NCBI GenBank assembly: GCA_051892815.1
Contig: JBJFGP010000238.1
Location: 1 to 32,782 of the forward strand
Source: JAXFQS01 sp051892815
GTDB lineage: Bacteria; Verrucomicrobiota; Kiritimatiellia; RFP12; DVOR01
Direction of reading: 5' to 3'
Length of the DNA: 32,782 nt
In this document: positions 15,805 through 23,336 of the stretch, in pieces
How positions within the stretch are numbered: the first letter of the stretch is position 1
How the letters are laid out: each line of letters begins with the position of its first letter
The notes under the pieces: model-generated
What the model was told of the DNA's origin: nothing
Seen by the model: the letters and a program-made list of their open reading frames with translations, nothing else
The model's database searches: none
Made by a program: the position numbers and the translations under genes

Positions 15805-16287
15805 ATGCGATGCCCCAAGTGCGGTTGCACCGAAGACCGCGTTATCGACAGCCGCTCTGTGCGCGATGACACCGCCATCAGAAGACGCCGCATCTGCCTG
15901 CGCTGCAACGAACGCTTCACCACCTACGAAGAGATTGTCCGCGGCGAAGTCCGCGTCGTCAAACGCGACGGCACGCGCGAAGAATTCAACCGCCAGAAGC
16001 TCGCCAACGGCGTCCAGAGAGCCTGCGAAAAGCGCCCCGTCAGTCCCGCCCAAATCGACGCGCTCGTGCGCGACATCGCCGACACCATAGACCAGACCGA
16101 GGCCCAGGAAATCCCCTCCCGAACCATCGGCGATATGGTTATGGAGCGCCTCCACAAACTGGACGAAGTCGCCTTCGTCCGTTTCGCTTCCGTCTACCGC
16201 CACTTTGCCGATGTCTCCCAGTTCCTCGACGCAGTCAAGGACATCGTCGGAGCCCACGCCGACGCTCCCAAGCCGCCCAAGAACTAG
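15805..16287 (+). CDS. nrdR: Transcriptional repressor NrdR
   Basis: The protein has 160 residues, close to the usual 150. It starts MRCPKCGC and has a zinc ribbon formed by C3, C6, C31 and C34, followed by the conserved CNERFTTYEEI. An ATP-cone domain (about residues 45-140) includes VVKRDGTREEFNRQKL and a later VAFVRFASVYRHF. NrdR senses dATP/ATP and represses ribonucleotide reductase operons. No ribonucleotide reductase gene is in the window, so it would act in trans. The ATG at 15805 is fixed by the zinc ribbon. It is followed 14 bases later by the NIF3-like gene. Its long leader with a paired repeat element could add post-transcriptional control, which is speculative. Confidence 0.97.
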   Translation: MRCPKCGCTEDRVIDSRSVRDDTAIRRRRICLRCNERFTTYEEIVRGEVRVVKRDGTREEFNRQKLANGVQRACEKRPVSPAQIDALVRDIADTIDQTEAQEIPSRTIGDMVMERLHKLDEVAFVRFASVYRHFADVSQFLDAVKDIVGAHADAPKPPKN

Positions 16288-16301
16288 TCCCGGGAAAGCC
16301 C

Positions 16302-16610
16302 ATGTACCGCCTCAGCGTCTATGTTCCGGCGAACGCCCTCGAACCGCTCAAAGAGGCCCTTTTCAAGGCCGGCGCGGGGGCGCTCGGAGCCTACGACCGT
16401 TGCTGCTGGGTGGTCAAAGGAGAAGGCCAATTCCGTCCGCTTCCGGGGGCGAATCCCGCCTGCGGAGTCGTGGGTAAGGTGCACCGCCTTGAGGAGTTCC
16501 GGCTCGAACTGATTGTCCCGGACCAAGCCATCCCCGCCGTCCGCGACGCCCTTCTCAAGACCCATCCCTACGAGACGCCCGCCTACGGATTCGTCCGCCT
16601 CGAAAGCTGA
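16302..16610 (+). CDS. Stand-alone NIF3/YqfO-like (CutA-fold) domain protein
   Basis: This 102-residue protein matches the small domain inserted in YqfO/NIF3 proteins, also found alone in many bacteria. It begins MYRLSVYVPANALEPLKEAL, has a GALGAYDRCCW segment, a G-N-P-ACGVVGKVHRLEE region and ends with the typical HPYETPAYGFVRL. The domain resembles CutA/PII folds and forms trimers; its biochemical role is unclear. GGGAAAG precedes the ATG. It is 14 bases from nrdR and is probably co-transcribed with it. Confidence 0.85.
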   Translation: MYRLSVYVPANALEPLKEALFKAGAGALGAYDRCCWVVKGEGQFRPLPGANPACGVVGKVHRLEEFRLELIVPDQAIPAVRDALLKTHPYETPAYGFVRLES

Positions 16611-16688
16611 CGCCTCCACGCCCAGTGCGCCGCCCGGCACGCATTGCCAATCCCCCAAAGAGCCGGCGCGAGTCCTCCGAAGATACGC

Positions 16689-16786
16689 ACCACCGCCCCC
16701 CGAAGGTGCCTACCTCCGGTCCCCAAAGAAGCCAAACTACGGGCCCCGTTCCTGCCTACCAAACACCCTCACGTGTACGCAGGAAT
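16689..16786. repeat. Intergenic GCCTACCT repeat, copy B
   Basis: The element CACCGCCCCCCGAAGGTGCC continues into TACCTCCGG and aligns with copies C and D. AGGTGCCTACCT is at 16704-16715. Further along TTCCTGC (16749-16755) and GCAGGAA (16779-16785) form a perfect inverted repeat, matching the wobble-paired stem of copy A. It sits between the NIF3-like gene and the convergent GH16 gene. Confidence 0.6.
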
Positions 16787-16814
16787 CCCGCACCTGGATT
16801 CCCGCGAACAGACG

Positions 16815-17666
16815 CTACTGCTTCTGGTAATAGCGGACATAGTCGACCAGGAACTCCGCCGGCAGAGCCGTATCATCGATTGGCCCGCCAAAGTTCGTCC
16901 CCAGCGCCAAGTTGAGCAGCAGATAGTGCGGCTGGCGGAAGGGATTCCACCCGTCTGGCGTATCCGCCTTGGAGAGCGGCATTTCCAGCACCAGGCGCTC
17001 GTCGTAGAGAATCCGGATCCGATTGGCATCCCACTCCAGCGCGTAGAGGTGGAAACCGTCGTGCGGCGTGGCCGGCAAGCGGGCGCTCTTGGGGGAGACA
17101 TGCTTGGCCCCGCGCGGCTTGGAATCCACCCCGCAATGGATAGCCGCCGTGGTCTCCGCCGGGTTCTTTCCGGCGTACTCCATAATATCGATTTCCCCGC
17201 TGGCCGGCCAGCCTTTGAATTCGGGGGAATCCTTCGGACGGGAGGCGCTCGCGCCTATGGTCCAGATCGCCGGCCACATGCCAGAGCCCTTGGGGCATTT
17301 GGCGCGCACCGCTATTCTGCCATAGAAGAGCTCCTTTTTGTGCGCAGTGGTTATCGACGACGATGTGTAGTTGGCAGACTTCCGGCTCTTTCGCCAATCC
17401 TTTTCGGGCGCAGAGGGGCTGTAGGCCTCGTTCGGAACCTGCTCGCGCCGGGCGGTGATGACTAGGCAGCCGTCGCGGACGATGGCGTTGCGATCCGTGT
17501 AGTACTGGGGCTCCTTGTTGCGGAGGAATCCCTTCTCGAAATTCCAGACTTTCGGGTCGGGCTTTCCGGGGACATCGAACTCCTCGGACCAGACGAGGCG
17601 CCACTCTTCCGCGCCGAGAATGGTTGACAGCAACAGCAGGGGAAGCAAGACAGGAATGGGTCTCAC
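16815..17666 (-). CDS. Secreted GH16 family endo-beta-glucanase (laminarinase-like)
   Basis: The protein has 283 residues, starts with GTG at 17666 with AAAGGAG seven bases upstream, and has a signal peptide (MRPIPVLLPLLLLSTILG). The GH16 beta-jelly roll fills the rest. The catalytic motif is E158-I-D160-I-M-E163 in SGEIDIMEY, giving nucleophile E158 and acid/base E163; the extra Met between strand residues is the beta-bulge form typical of laminarinases and other GH16_3-like members. Supporting segments are FDVPGKPDPKVWN near the N terminus, GMWPAIWTIG and the C-terminal FLVDYVRYYQ. Beta-1,3- or mixed-linkage glucan is the likely substrate, by family. It follows the coiled-coil protein gene after 41 bases on the same strand. 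Confidence 0.95.
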   Translation of the reverse strand: MRPIPVLLPLLLLSTILGAEEWRLVWSEEFDVPGKPDPKVWNFEKGFLRNKEPQYYTDRNAIVRDGCLVITARREQVPNEAYSPSAPEKDWRKSRKSANYTSSSITTAHKKELFYGRIAVRAKCPKGSGMWPAIWTIGASASRPKDSPEFKGWPASGEIDIMEYAGKNPAETTAAIHCGVDSKPRGAKHVSPKSARLPATPHDGFHLYALEWDANRIRILYDERLVLEMPLSKADTPDGWNPFRQPHYLLLNLALGTNFGGPIDDTALPAEFLVDYVRYYQKQ

Positions 17667-17707
17667 GGGTGCGCTCCTTTGGGGGTGATTGGTTGACAGG
17701 TACCGGA

Positions 17708-18454
17708 CTAGCGGGTTGGCGGCGGCGGGGGACGGCGGTTTCCGCGCCCGCCGACGCCGGAAGGGATGGAAGTGTTCTCGAAGATGAGATTGACGCTCGC
17801 CTCAAAGTCGGCGCCGTCGAAGCCCAACGCCTGCCCCAATTCGCGCAACTGGTAGCCGCGCTCCTTCTCGAAAAGGCGGCGCGCGTCGGAGAAAATCCGG
17901 TGCATCTCGTCGGGCGGCGGGCGTTGCGAATCGTCATCCGAGTAGAGCAAGGCGCGCAACTCGCTCAAACGCTGCATCATCTCAAGCGTCGCCTCGAAAT
18001 TCTTCAGCCGCTCAGTATCGGCGGCATCGATTTCCAGCGTCTCGTAGTAGGAACTCATGCGCGACTCCTGATCCTTGAGCCGCTCGCGCATCTGGGCCCG
18101 GAAAGCCATCACGCGCTCATACTCCTTGGGATTGTTCACGCGCAGATCTTCGAGCCACTCCTTCTGCGACCAGGGTTTGCGCGGGCGCGGCGGAGCATTG
18201 GTCGCGGCCTCGTTCCCGGCCTGCCGATCGTGCTCGCGGCGCCGACTTCTGGAGAGCGAATCTTCAAGCCCCGCAATGCGCGCCTTGAGCGCCAAAACCG
18301 CCTCTCCGTCCGTAGCGCGCGGCACCGTCCGAACCTCCACCTCGGGCGGCGGATTGCCATCCGGCGGGGCTGGCGGACGGCACCCGAGCCAGTAGCCGAT
18401 GCCAACCCCGACCGCCAAAGAAAGCAGCGGAACGCCCCAGGTGAAAAGCCTCAT
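17708..18454 (-). CDS. Membrane-anchored coiled-coil protein, unknown function, overlapping purL
   Basis: The protein has 248 residues. The ATG at 18454 overlaps the purL stop as ATGA, so translation is probably coupled to purL. Residues 1-23 (MRLFTWGVPLLSLAVGVGIG and on) form one membrane anchor or signal anchor, followed by a proline-rich linker. A helical, highly charged region then includes ALKARIAGLEDSLSRSRRRE and continues to about 225, with predicted coiled-coil character. It ends in a GG-rich, PPPPPT tail. I recognise no family. An envelope-associated scaffold is possible, but nothing links it functionally to purine synthesis. Confidence 0.75.
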   Translation of the reverse strand: MRLFTWGVPLLSLAVGVGIGYWLGCRPPAPPDGNPPPEVEVRTVPRATDGEAVLALKARIAGLEDSLSRSRRREHDRQAGNEAATNAPPRPRKPWSQKEWLEDLRVNNPKEYERVMAFRAQMRERLKDQESRMSSYYETLEIDAADTERLKNFEATLEMMQRLSELRALLYSDDDSQRPPPDEMHRIFSDARRLFEKERGYQLRELGQALGFDGADFEASVNLIFENTSIPSGVGGRGNRRPPPPPTR

Positions 18455-21400
18455 TGACGCCCCTTCACGGCAAACGCGTAGGCATTGCGGAACATCCGCA
18501 TCCACGGCCCGTCAACCTTGAAACTGCCGTCGTTGAAGGCCAGCTGGACTGCCCGGAAACAGCGCTCTGGATGCGGCATCAGAATGGTCGCACGCCCGTC
18601 GGAGGAGGTAAAGCCCGTCAGCCCGCCGGGCGAACCGTTCGGGTTGAGCGGATAGGTCTCCGTCGGCCGTCCGTTGCCGTCGACATAGCGCAAAGCCGCC
18701 ACCGCCTCGCGCCCGTCGGCGTCCGAATCGAACCGCACACGCCCCTCACCGTGCGCCACCGCGATAGGTAGAATCGACCCCGCCATACCCTTGAGCAGAA
18801 TCGACGGCGAATCCATCACCTCAAGCGTGCACGTGCGACCCTCGAACTGCTCCGAAAGGTTCCGCACAAAGCGCGGCCAGTGCTCCGCGCCCGGAATGAT
18901 TTCCTTGAGCTGCGAGACCATCTGGCAACCGTTGCAGACCCCCAGCGTGAAGGTGTCCGGGCGGGAGAAAAAGGCCGCAAACATCGCCTTGAGCCTTCCA
19001 TTGAAGAGAATCGAACGCGCCCAGCCGGAGCCCGCGCCCAAAACATCACCGTACGAGAAGCCGCCGCACGCCACCAGACCTTTGAACTCCGCCAGGTCTA
19101 CCTTGCCCGCAATCAAGTCCGTCATGTGCACATCGACCGACTCGAATCCTGCCAGCGCAAATGCCGCCGCCATCTCAATGTGGCCGTTGACACCCTGCTC
19201 GCGAAGAATCGCCACCTTTGGCTTCTGAGTCGGCAAAGGTTTGACCGGAACCGCATCCGGATCAAAGCCCAGACGGTAGTGCAGCCCGGAATCCTCCAGT
19301 TCGAACTCCTGCTTCGCGCAGAGCGGATTGTCACGCAGCGACTGCATCCGGAAAGTCACCTCAGACCAGATCGAACGGACCTTCCTCAGCGGCAAATCGA
19401 TGGCCGGCTCGCCATCCACCATAATCTGCACCGCCGGGGTCTCGTCAGCCGCCGGCATCGCCACGCGCCCGATTACCAGCGGCTCGATTCCGTAGGCCTG
19501 GCACTCCCTCAAAACCGAGTCCAAAAGTTCATCCGCGACCTGAACCACCGCACCCAGTTCCTCGGCGAAGAGCGCCGCGCAGGCATCCTTCCCGGGCAAG
19601 TCCGCCATAACCCCAAGACCGCCCGCAAGAGCCATTTCCGCCAGCGTCACCGCAACGCCACCGTCCGATCGGTCGTGGTACGCCAACAACTTCCCTTGGG
19701 TCAGCAGATGCTGGATCAGAGCAAAGAAATGGCGGAACGCCTCCGCGTCATCCAAGTCCGGCGGAGTAGCCCCGAGCTGCTTGTAGACCTGCGCATAGAC
19801 CGAGCCGCCCAAGCGGTTCCTCCCGCCGCCGAGGTCGAACAGCAGGAGCGTCGAAGGCATGGGCTTGAGGTCTGGCGTGACCGTCTTGCGGATGTCCCCG
19901 ACGGTGGAGAACGCCGAGACAATCAGGCTCAAAGGAGAGACCTCCTTGCAGGCGTTGCCCTTGGAGTCCTCCCAAACCGTCCGCATCGAGAGCGAATCCT
20001 TTCCGACGGGAATCGAAATGCCCAGTTGGGGGCAGAGTTCCATACCCACGGCCTTGACCGTGTCGTAGAGCCGCGCGTCCTCGCCGGATTCGCCGCAGGC
20101 GCACATCCAGTTGGCCGAGAGTTTGACATTGCCAATCTCGCCGACGGGTGCCGAAGCAATGTTGGTCAGCGCCTCGCCCACGGCCATCCGCCCGGACGCC
20201 GGAGCGTCGAGAATGGCAATCGGGGTGCGCTCCCCGCAGGCCATCGCCTCGCCTGTATAGACGGTGTATCCTGTCGCCGTGACCGCGTTGTCCGCGACCG
20301 GGAGTTGGTGCGGCCCGCACATTTGTTCGCGATGGACCAAGCCCGTGACCGAGCGGTCGGTGATGGTGACGAGGAAGGTCTTGTTCGCCACCGCGGGGAA
20401 GCGGAGAATGCGCTCGAACGCCTCGGCCGGCTTGGCTTGGGGCAGGGTGTCTCGGACATTGGGCGCGTGCTCGACGGTACGCAGCATCCGGGGCGGTTTG
20501 CCCAGCAGAACGCGGATGTCCATATCAATGGGCTTGTCGCCGAAGTGGTCGTCCTCCAGCACGAGGCGTTTGTCGTTCCGGCTCTCGCCGATGAATGCGA
20601 CGGGGCAGCGCTCTCGGGCGCAAAACTCCTCGAAGAGCAGCTTGTCCTGGGACCGGATGGCGAGCACATAGCGCTCCTGCGCCTCGCAGCACCAGATCTC
20701 CATGGGGTTCATCGAGGGCTCTTCATTGTGGACGCGACGGAGGTGGAAGAGGCCGCCGGTAGCCTCGACAAGTTCGGGACATCCATTGGAGAGTCCGCCC
20801 GCTCCGATGTCGTGAATGGAGAGTATGGGATTGGACTCGCCCAAGGCGCAACAGGCATCGATGACGCCTTGGCAACGGCGCTGCATCTCGGCATTTCCGC
20901 GCTGGACGGAGTTGAAGTCGAGGGCCTCGCTGTTGGTTCCGGATGCCATAGAGGATGCCGCGCCGCCGCCCAGTCCGATGCGCATGGCGGGGCCTCCGAT
21001 CTGGACAATGAGGACTCCGGATGGTACGGTCTTTTTCTCGACATGGCGGTGACGAATGTTGCCCATTCCGCCTGCGAGCATGATGGGTTTGCGGTAGCCC
21101 CAGCGGATGCCGCCCCAAGTGTCTTCGCAGGTGCGGAAGAAACCGCAGAGTTGGGGTCTGCCGAACTCGTTGCCGAAGGCGGCGCCGCCGATGGGGCCTT
21201 CGGTCATAATTGCGAGGGGTGAGGCGAGGCGCGTGGGCGGCTCTGGGGGATTGGCCTCCCAGGGCTGGTCATATTGGGGTATGCGGAGGTGGGAGGTGAC
21301 AAAGCCGCAGATGCCGGCTTTAGTACGGGAGCCGGTACCGGTTGCGGACTCGTCGCGGATTTCGCCGCCTACGCCGGTGGCGGCGCCTGGGTAAGGAGAG

Positions 21401-22290
21401 ATGGCAGTCGGGTGGTTGTGGGTCTCGACCTTCATCAGCATGTCGAACTTCTCCTCGGAGAAACCATAGGTGTTGGTCTTGGGGTTGGAGGAGAAGACGG
21501 GGGCGGTAAAGCCTTCGATGACGCCGGAGTTGTCTTTGTAGGCCACGAGGGTGCCTTTGGGGTGCTTCTCGTGGGTGTTTTTGATCATCTGAAAAAGGCT
21601 TTTGGGCTGGGGCTTGCCGTCGATGATCCACTCGGCGTTGAAGATTTTGTGGCGGCAGTGTTCGGAGTTGACCTGGCCGAACATGACGAGTTCGGTATCG
21701 GTTGGGTTCTTGCCTGCCTGGCGGAAAGCCTGTGCGAGGTAATCCATCTCCTCGTTGGAGAGGGCGAGGCCGATTTCGCGGTTGGCCTCTTCGATGGCGT
21801 CGCGCCCTTTGCCGAGGACGTCGAAGACGCGACCAGGGCGGGGACTTTGCTGGGCGAAGAGGTCGGAGATGTCCTCATAGACGCCCTCTGTCATCCGGTC
21901 GTGGAGGGCGTTGAGGGCCGGCTTGAGGGTCTCAAGGGTGGCTTTCCCGATGGAGACAATCATCCCTCTTTCGACGCGTTTGATGGCGTTGCCGAGGCCG
22001 CAGTTGCGGAAGATGTCGGTGGCTTTGGAGGACCAGGGGGAGATGGTTCCCTTGCGGGGGGTGACATAGAAGGAGCCGTCGGGAATGGTCTCGACGGGTG
22101 CCGAATCGGCGTCGAGCAGGGTGGCAACCTGGGCGAGGATGGAAGGGTCGATGGGGGCATCGCTCTCAAGGAGGTAGCACCAGCGGGTCTGGATAGCCAC
22201 CTGGTCGAGTCCTAGGGGTCGGAGGGCGGGGCGCCAGGCATCGGTGCGGAATTTGGAAAGGGCGGTCTGGCCGAGAAGCTGGGTCAGCAT
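18451..22290 (-). CDS. purL: Phosphoribosylformylglycinamidine synthase, large single-chain form
   Basis: The protein has 1279 residues, the length of the one-chain FGAR amidotransferase (about 1300) found in gammaproteobacteria and eukaryotes rather than the split PurQ/PurL/PurS type. It makes FGAM from FGAR, glutamine and ATP in purine synthesis. An N-terminal PurS-like domain is followed by two AIR-synthetase-like halves with MLMKVETHNHPTAISPYPGA, GIGAGG-like turns and the GKDSLSM segment. The C-terminal class I glutaminase has the catalytic triad C1119 (GVCNGCQ), H1240 and E1242 (MPHPERCF). A promoter overlaps the 3' end of tatD. The coiled-coil gene overlaps its stop codon. The coding strand is C-rich in the 5' half and G-rich in the 3' half. 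Confidence 0.97.
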   Translation of the reverse strand: MLTQLLGQTALSKFRTDAWRPALRPLGLDQVAIQTRWCYLLESDAPIDPSILAQVATLLDADSAPVETIPDGSFYVTPRKGTISPWSSKATDIFRNCGLGNAIKRVERGMIVSIGKATLETLKPALNALHDRMTEGVYEDISDLFAQQSPRPGRVFDVLGKGRDAIEEANREIGLALSNEEMDYLAQAFRQAGKNPTDTELVMFGQVNSEHCRHKIFNAEWIIDGKPQPKSLFQMIKNTHEKHPKGTLVAYKDNSGVIEGFTAPVFSSNPKTNTYGFSEEKFDMLMKVETHNHPTAISPYPGAATGVGGEIRDESATGTGSRTKAGICGFVTSHLRIPQYDQPWEANPPEPPTRLASPLAIMTEGPIGGAAFGNEFGRPQLCGFFRTCEDTWGGIRWGYRKPIMLAGGMGNIRHRHVEKKTVPSGVLIVQIGGPAMRIGLGGGAASSMASGTNSEALDFNSVQRGNAEMQRRCQGVIDACCALGESNPILSIHDIGAGGLSNGCPELVEATGGLFHLRRVHNEEPSMNPMEIWCCEAQERYVLAIRSQDKLLFEEFCARERCPVAFIGESRNDKRLVLEDDHFGDKPIDMDIRVLLGKPPRMLRTVEHAPNVRDTLPQAKPAEAFERILRFPAVANKTFLVTITDRSVTGLVHREQMCGPHQLPVADNAVTATGYTVYTGEAMACGERTPIAILDAPASGRMAVGEALTNIASAPVGEIGNVKLSANWMCACGESGEDARLYDTVKAVGMELCPQLGISIPVGKDSLSMRTVWEDSKGNACKEVSPLSLIVSAFSTVGDIRKTVTPDLKPMPSTLLLFDLGGGRNRLGGSVYAQVYKQLGATPPDLDDAEAFRHFFALIQHLLTQGKLLAYHDRSDGGVAVTLAEMALAGGLGVMADLPGKDACAALFAEELGAVVQVADELLDSVLRECQAYGIEPLVIGRVAMPAADETPAVQIMVDGEPAIDLPLRKVRSIWSEVTFRMQSLRDNPLCAKQEFELEDSGLHYRLGFDPDAVPVKPLPTQKPKVAILREQGVNGHIEMAAAFALAGFESVDVHMTDLIAGKVDLAEFKGLVACGGFSYGDVLGAGSGWARSILFNGRLKAMFAAFFSRPDTFTLGVCNGCQMVSQLKEIIPGAEHWPRFVRNLSEQFEGRTCTLEVMDSPSILLKGMAGSILPIAVAHGEGRVRFDSDADGREAVAALRYVDGNGRPTETYPLNPNGSPGGLTGFTSSDGRATILMPHPERCFRAVQLAFNDGSFKVDGPWMRMFRNAYAFAVKGRQ

Positions 22291-22346
22291 GTGGGGTCTC
22301 TTTCTGGCGGGAAACGGCTCCCGTCTGTCGTATGCGTATCGACCGT

Positions 22347-22375
22347 ATTATAACGGATTAGGGCACGAACCGCAA
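22347..22375 (-). promoter_or_regulatory. Promoter candidate for purL, overlapping the tatD stop codon
   Basis: On the minus strand TTGCGG (22375-22370) and a perfect TATAAT (22352-22347) are 17 bases apart. The tatD stop codon TAA (22350-22348) lies inside the -10 box. The predicted leader is about 50 bases. Confidence 0.65.
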
Positions 22376-23112
22376 GAACGAAGGGTGGGCCAAGGTCCAA
22401 AGAGGTCGTCGGCGTTGGCGTCGGTGATGACTTCGAGCTGCGGCAGGGGAATGCCTTTGATTTGCGCGAGGCAGGCGGCGGTATGGGCGACATAGTCGGG
22501 GCGACAAGGGCGTCCGCGAAGGGGGACGGGCGCGAGGTAGGGCGAGTCGGTCTCCAGGAGAATGCGCGAGAGGGGCACGGTGGCGGCGACGGCGCGGAGA
22601 GGTTCGGCGTTGCGGAAGGTGAGGATGCCGCCGAAGCCGAGGTAGAGCCCCCTACCGAGCAGGGCGCGGGCAAAGTCGGCATCGCCCGTGAAACTGTGTA
22701 CGACGCCGGGGACGGGGCACTGGGAGTAGAGGTCGAGAAAGAGCCTCTCGGCCTCGCGGACATGGAAGATGGCGGGTTTGCCGAGTTCCCGCGCCAGATG
22801 CAACTGTTTAAGGAATAGACGGCTTTGGAGGGGGGCGGTCTCGGGCGCGGCATAGTGGAAGTCGAGCCCAATCTCCCCGATTGCCGCCAGGTCGGGCAGG
22901 CGGGCGAGTTCGGACGCGAAGGCTTCGAAGGACTCCTCGGAAACCTCCATCTGAGAGTAGTCCAACCCAAGAGCGAAGCGGAGGCCGGGACGGGTGGCGG
23001 CGAGGCGGGCGGCAGCGTTGGACTGCGGATCGCACCCGACAGCCAGGACCCGGAGCGAACCGAAATCCGGATAGTCGTCGGGCGAACGGAAATGGGCATG
23101 CGTGTCGGTCAT
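22348..23112 (-). CDS. tatD: TatD family metal-dependent hydrolase (DNase)
   Basis: The protein has 254 residues with the amidohydrolase-type TIM barrel of TatD/YcfH. Metal ligands are seen in order: TDTHAH (H5, H7), AAIGEIGLDFHY (Glu), AIFHVREA (His), VVHSFTGDAD (His) and LETDSPYLAP (Asp). Family members are 3'-5' exonucleases or deoxyribonucleases with a quality-control role; some may be general hydrolases. The ATG at 23112 is the only start that gives the TDTHAH motif at the N terminus. No Shine-Dalgarno sequence precedes it, and the -10 box ends just 7 bases upstream. It is upstream of purL on the same strand. Confidence 0.95.
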   Translation of the reverse strand: MTDTHAHFRSPDDYPDFGSLRVLAVGCDPQSNAAARLAATRPGLRFALGLDYSQMEVSEESFEAFASELARLPDLAAIGEIGLDFHYAAPETAPLQSRLFLKQLHLARELGKPAIFHVREAERLFLDLYSQCPVPGVVHSFTGDADFARALLGRGLYLGFGGILTFRNAEPLRAVAATVPLSRILLETDSPYLAPVPLRGRPCRPDYVAHTAACLAQIKGIPLPQLEVITDANADDLFGPWPTLRSCGSCPNPL

Positions 23113-23118
23113 GGGCCG

Positions 23119-23149
23119 AGTATACCATTTCCGGTGCGGGGGATGTCAA
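23119..23149 (-). promoter_or_regulatory. Promoter candidate for tatD giving a leaderless transcript
   Basis: On the minus strand a perfect TTGACA (23149-23144) and TATACT (23124-23119) are separated by 19 bases, two more than ideal. The -10 box ends 7 bases before the ATG at 23112, which is where transcription would be expected to begin. Confidence 0.55.
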
Positions 23150-23167
23150 ACCCAAACCGCCGAGGAC

Positions 23168-23262
23168 AAAAGGTTGCCACCTCCCCCCCGACAGGTTGCC
23201 ACCTGGCGGAGCCGGTCGAAGCAACCTTCCGCCCCCCAAGGTGCCTACCTGTCTGCCCCCCG
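23168..23262. repeat. Intergenic GCCTACCT repeat cluster, copy C
   Basis: The 224-base gap between tatD and the sigma-factor gene holds two AGGTTGCCACCT elements (23171-23182 and 23193-23204), each followed at once by C- or G-rich sequence. It also holds one AGGTGCCTACCT (23239-23250). The stretch from 23222, ACCTTCCGCCCCCC-AAGGTG onward, aligns with copies B and D. The inner four-base arms AGGT/ACCT are self-complementary in each element. Confidence 0.6.
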
Positions 23263-23318
23263 CGCGGGAACGAACAACCCGGACCGGTTGATTTTCTTTA
23301 CGCAAAACGGCTGCCGTC

Positions 23319-23327
23319 TGCTAATAT
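23319..23327 (+). promoter_or_regulatory. Extended -10 element candidate for the sigma/beta-helix gene
   Basis: TGC followed by TAATAT forms an extended -10 with no convincing -35 box. The -10 ends 10 bases before the ATG at 23337, and no Shine-Dalgarno sequence is present, so a leaderless or nearly leaderless mRNA is plausible. Confidence 0.35.
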
Positions 23328-23336
23328 AGTTGTGCA

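Noticed and set aside
18880..21222. A long open plus-strand frame (780 codons) opposite purL
   Set aside because: It is antisense to a complete, highly conserved enzyme. Its translation is arginine- and histidine-rich without any family motif, as expected for the opposite strand of GC-rich coding DNA.
23168..23262. Three similar short elements resembling a tiny CRISPR array
   Set aside because: The elements are only 12 bases, differ in sequence, have uneven spacing and no neighbouring cas gene; they fit the intergenic repeat family.
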